From: Mucilaginibacter mallensis
Lineage (GTDB): Bacteria; Bacteroidota; Bacteroidia; Sphingobacteriales; Sphingobacteriaceae
Assembly: GCF_900105165.1 (NCBI RefSeq)
Contig: NZ_LT629740.1
Span: 2,480,001-2,544,000 of the forward strand
Direction of reading: 5' to 3'
DNA length: 64,000 bases
A program made the position numbers and the translations under genes. The notes beneath the pieces are model-generated. The model was not told the DNA's origin, did not search any database, and saw only the letters and a program-made list of their open reading frames with translations. This document shows positions 63,262 through 64,000 of this stretch, one piece after another (positions within the stretch are counted from its first letter, which is position 1; the number at the start of each line of letters is the position of its first letter).

Positions 63262-64000
63262 TTATTTTATCTGACTCATTGCCACCTTATCAAACATACG
63301 GTCGGATAATATTTTGCGCATAAACAATACCATTGCCGCCATATAACCGCCACTATACCTGGTTTTTGGCTTTTTATTATATATAGCTTTTCTTACCAGT
63401 TCTACTATTACCATAGGGTCGGCGCCTTTAGCCTCTGTATTAGTAATAGCGTCAGCAAACTTTTTAGCTAGCGGGGCATATACACCATTACTTGATTTTT
63501 TAATCAGGTTATCCATAGCTATACCGCCCCATTCAGATTTTACGCCACCCGGTTCAATTACTATTACATCAATGCCAAATTGTTTAACCTCGTTGCGCAA
63601 GGCATCGCTCAAAGCCTCTAAAGCAAATTTGCTGGCATGGTACCACGCGCCTAAGGGCAAAGCTATTTTACCGCCAATTGATGAGATGTTAATGATCTTA
63701 CCATATTTATGTTTGCGCATATAAGGCAAAACCAATTGTATAAGTCGCGCTGCACCAAATACATTTACTTCTAACTGGTAACGCGCGTCATCAATTGAAA
63801 CATCCTCAACTGCTCCATATGAGCCAAACCCAGCATTATTTATCAATACATCTATCCGGCCTTCGGCTTTAACAATGGTTTCGATGCCCTTAGCCATTGA
63901 TGCTTCGTCGGTTACGTCCATTTCCAAAACCTTTACACCGAGTTGTTTAATGTCGTCCATTTTATCAACCCTGCGGGCAGCGCCATAAACAATGTTGCCA
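63262..64000 (-). CDS. Short-chain dehydrogenase/reductase, 5' end outside the window
   Basis: The frame continues past the window edge: before MDDIKQLGVKVLEMDV it reads GNIVYGAARRVDK, the usual second strand of classical SDRs, so the glycine-rich NAD(P) motif lies to the right of position 64000. Visible motifs are NNAGFGSYGAVEDV, the catalytic Ser in NISSIGGK, Tyr-x3-Lys as YHASKFALEALS, and EPGGVKSEWGG. The enzyme is complete at its C terminus. With the AraC gene 27 bases downstream it forms a small leftward operon; the substrate is unknown. Confidence 0.92.
   Translation of the reverse strand, partial: GNIVYGAARRVDKMDDIKQLGVKVLEMDVTDEASMAKGIETIVKAEGRIDVLINNAGFGSYGAVEDVSIDDARYQLEVNVFGAARLIQLVLPYMRKHKYGKIINISSIGGKIALPLGAWYHASKFALEALSDALRNEVKQFGIDVIVIEPGGVKSEWGGIAMDNLIKKSSNGVYAPLAKKFADAITNTEAKGADPMVIVELVRKAIYNKKPKTRYSGGYMAAMVLFMRKILSDRMFDKVAMSQIK

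Noticed and set aside
1..64000. CRISPR array, prophage or complete insertion sequence
   Set aside because: No regularly spaced repeats, no integrase, transposase or phage structural gene is visible in the window.

Overview
The window looks like chromosomal DNA of a Bacteroidota member, most likely family Sphingobacteriaceae (Mucilaginibacter- or Pedobacter-like). I base this on an AT-rich genome, a TAnnTTTG-type promoter ahead of a tRNA, weak Shine-Dalgarno sequences, a SusC/SusD pair with an ECF sigma factor and FecR anti-sigma factor, several TonB-dependent receptors and a LytTR regulator. No phage, complete insertion sequence or CRISPR array is visible. The genus is an inference from gene content only.

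Layout. 0.2-2.4 kb: a polysaccharide-priming sugar transferase and a BtuF-like protein. 2.5-3.0 kb: tRNA-Leu(UAG) with promoter and terminator, then a gene-poor stretch. 3.0-5.3 kb: divergent Lrp regulator and a RidA / class V PLP-enzyme pair. 5.3-6.3 kb: a graveyard of decayed reading frames. 6.3-8.0 kb: FAD-dependent dehydrogenase preceded by a 21-bp palindrome. 8.3-10 kb: a YCII protein plus ECF42-type sigma factor. 10.0-21 kb: a potassium system consisting of an OmpR-type remnant, three tiny membrane proteins (the last is KdpF), KdpA, KdpB, KdpC, a porin, a KdpD sensor module without kinase, a separate HAMP-PAS histidine kinase and an NtrC-type sigma-54 activator. 21.8-25.1 kb: a GH16 enzyme and a SUMF1-sialidase fusion. 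25.7 kb: luciferase-like oxidoreductase. 27.3-44 kb: a broken sigma gene, then a polysaccharide-utilization locus (ECF sigma, FecR, SusC, SusD, surface lipoprotein, GH110, GH95-like and DUF6067-like enzymes). 44-52 kb: aldehyde dehydrogenase, LytTR regulator, TonB receptor, beta-helix lipoprotein and diheme cytochrome. 52-55.7 kb: alpha/beta hydrolase and a second YCII/ECF42-type module with an AhpD-like protein. 55.8-58.3 kb: a three-gene operon divergent from an HxlR regulator, then a DinB-like protein. 58.4-62.4 kb: ECF sigma/anti-sigma pair sharing a mirror-image promoter with a small membrane protein, then an outer-membrane receptor. 62.4-64 kb: AraC regulator and an SDR gene cut by the window end.

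Main points of interest: the rewired Kdp regulation (split sensor plus sigma-54 activator, with a palindrome and a -24/-12-like element ahead of the operon); the tandem membrane microproteins; the divergent ECF promoter pair TTGCAACCT-N14-TTGACTA; a GH95-like enzyme with substituted base residues; the receptor/beta-helix/cytochrome module; and two decayed copies of one unknown gene 47 kb apart. Function calls rest on motifs and family knowledge recalled from memory; no database search was possible.
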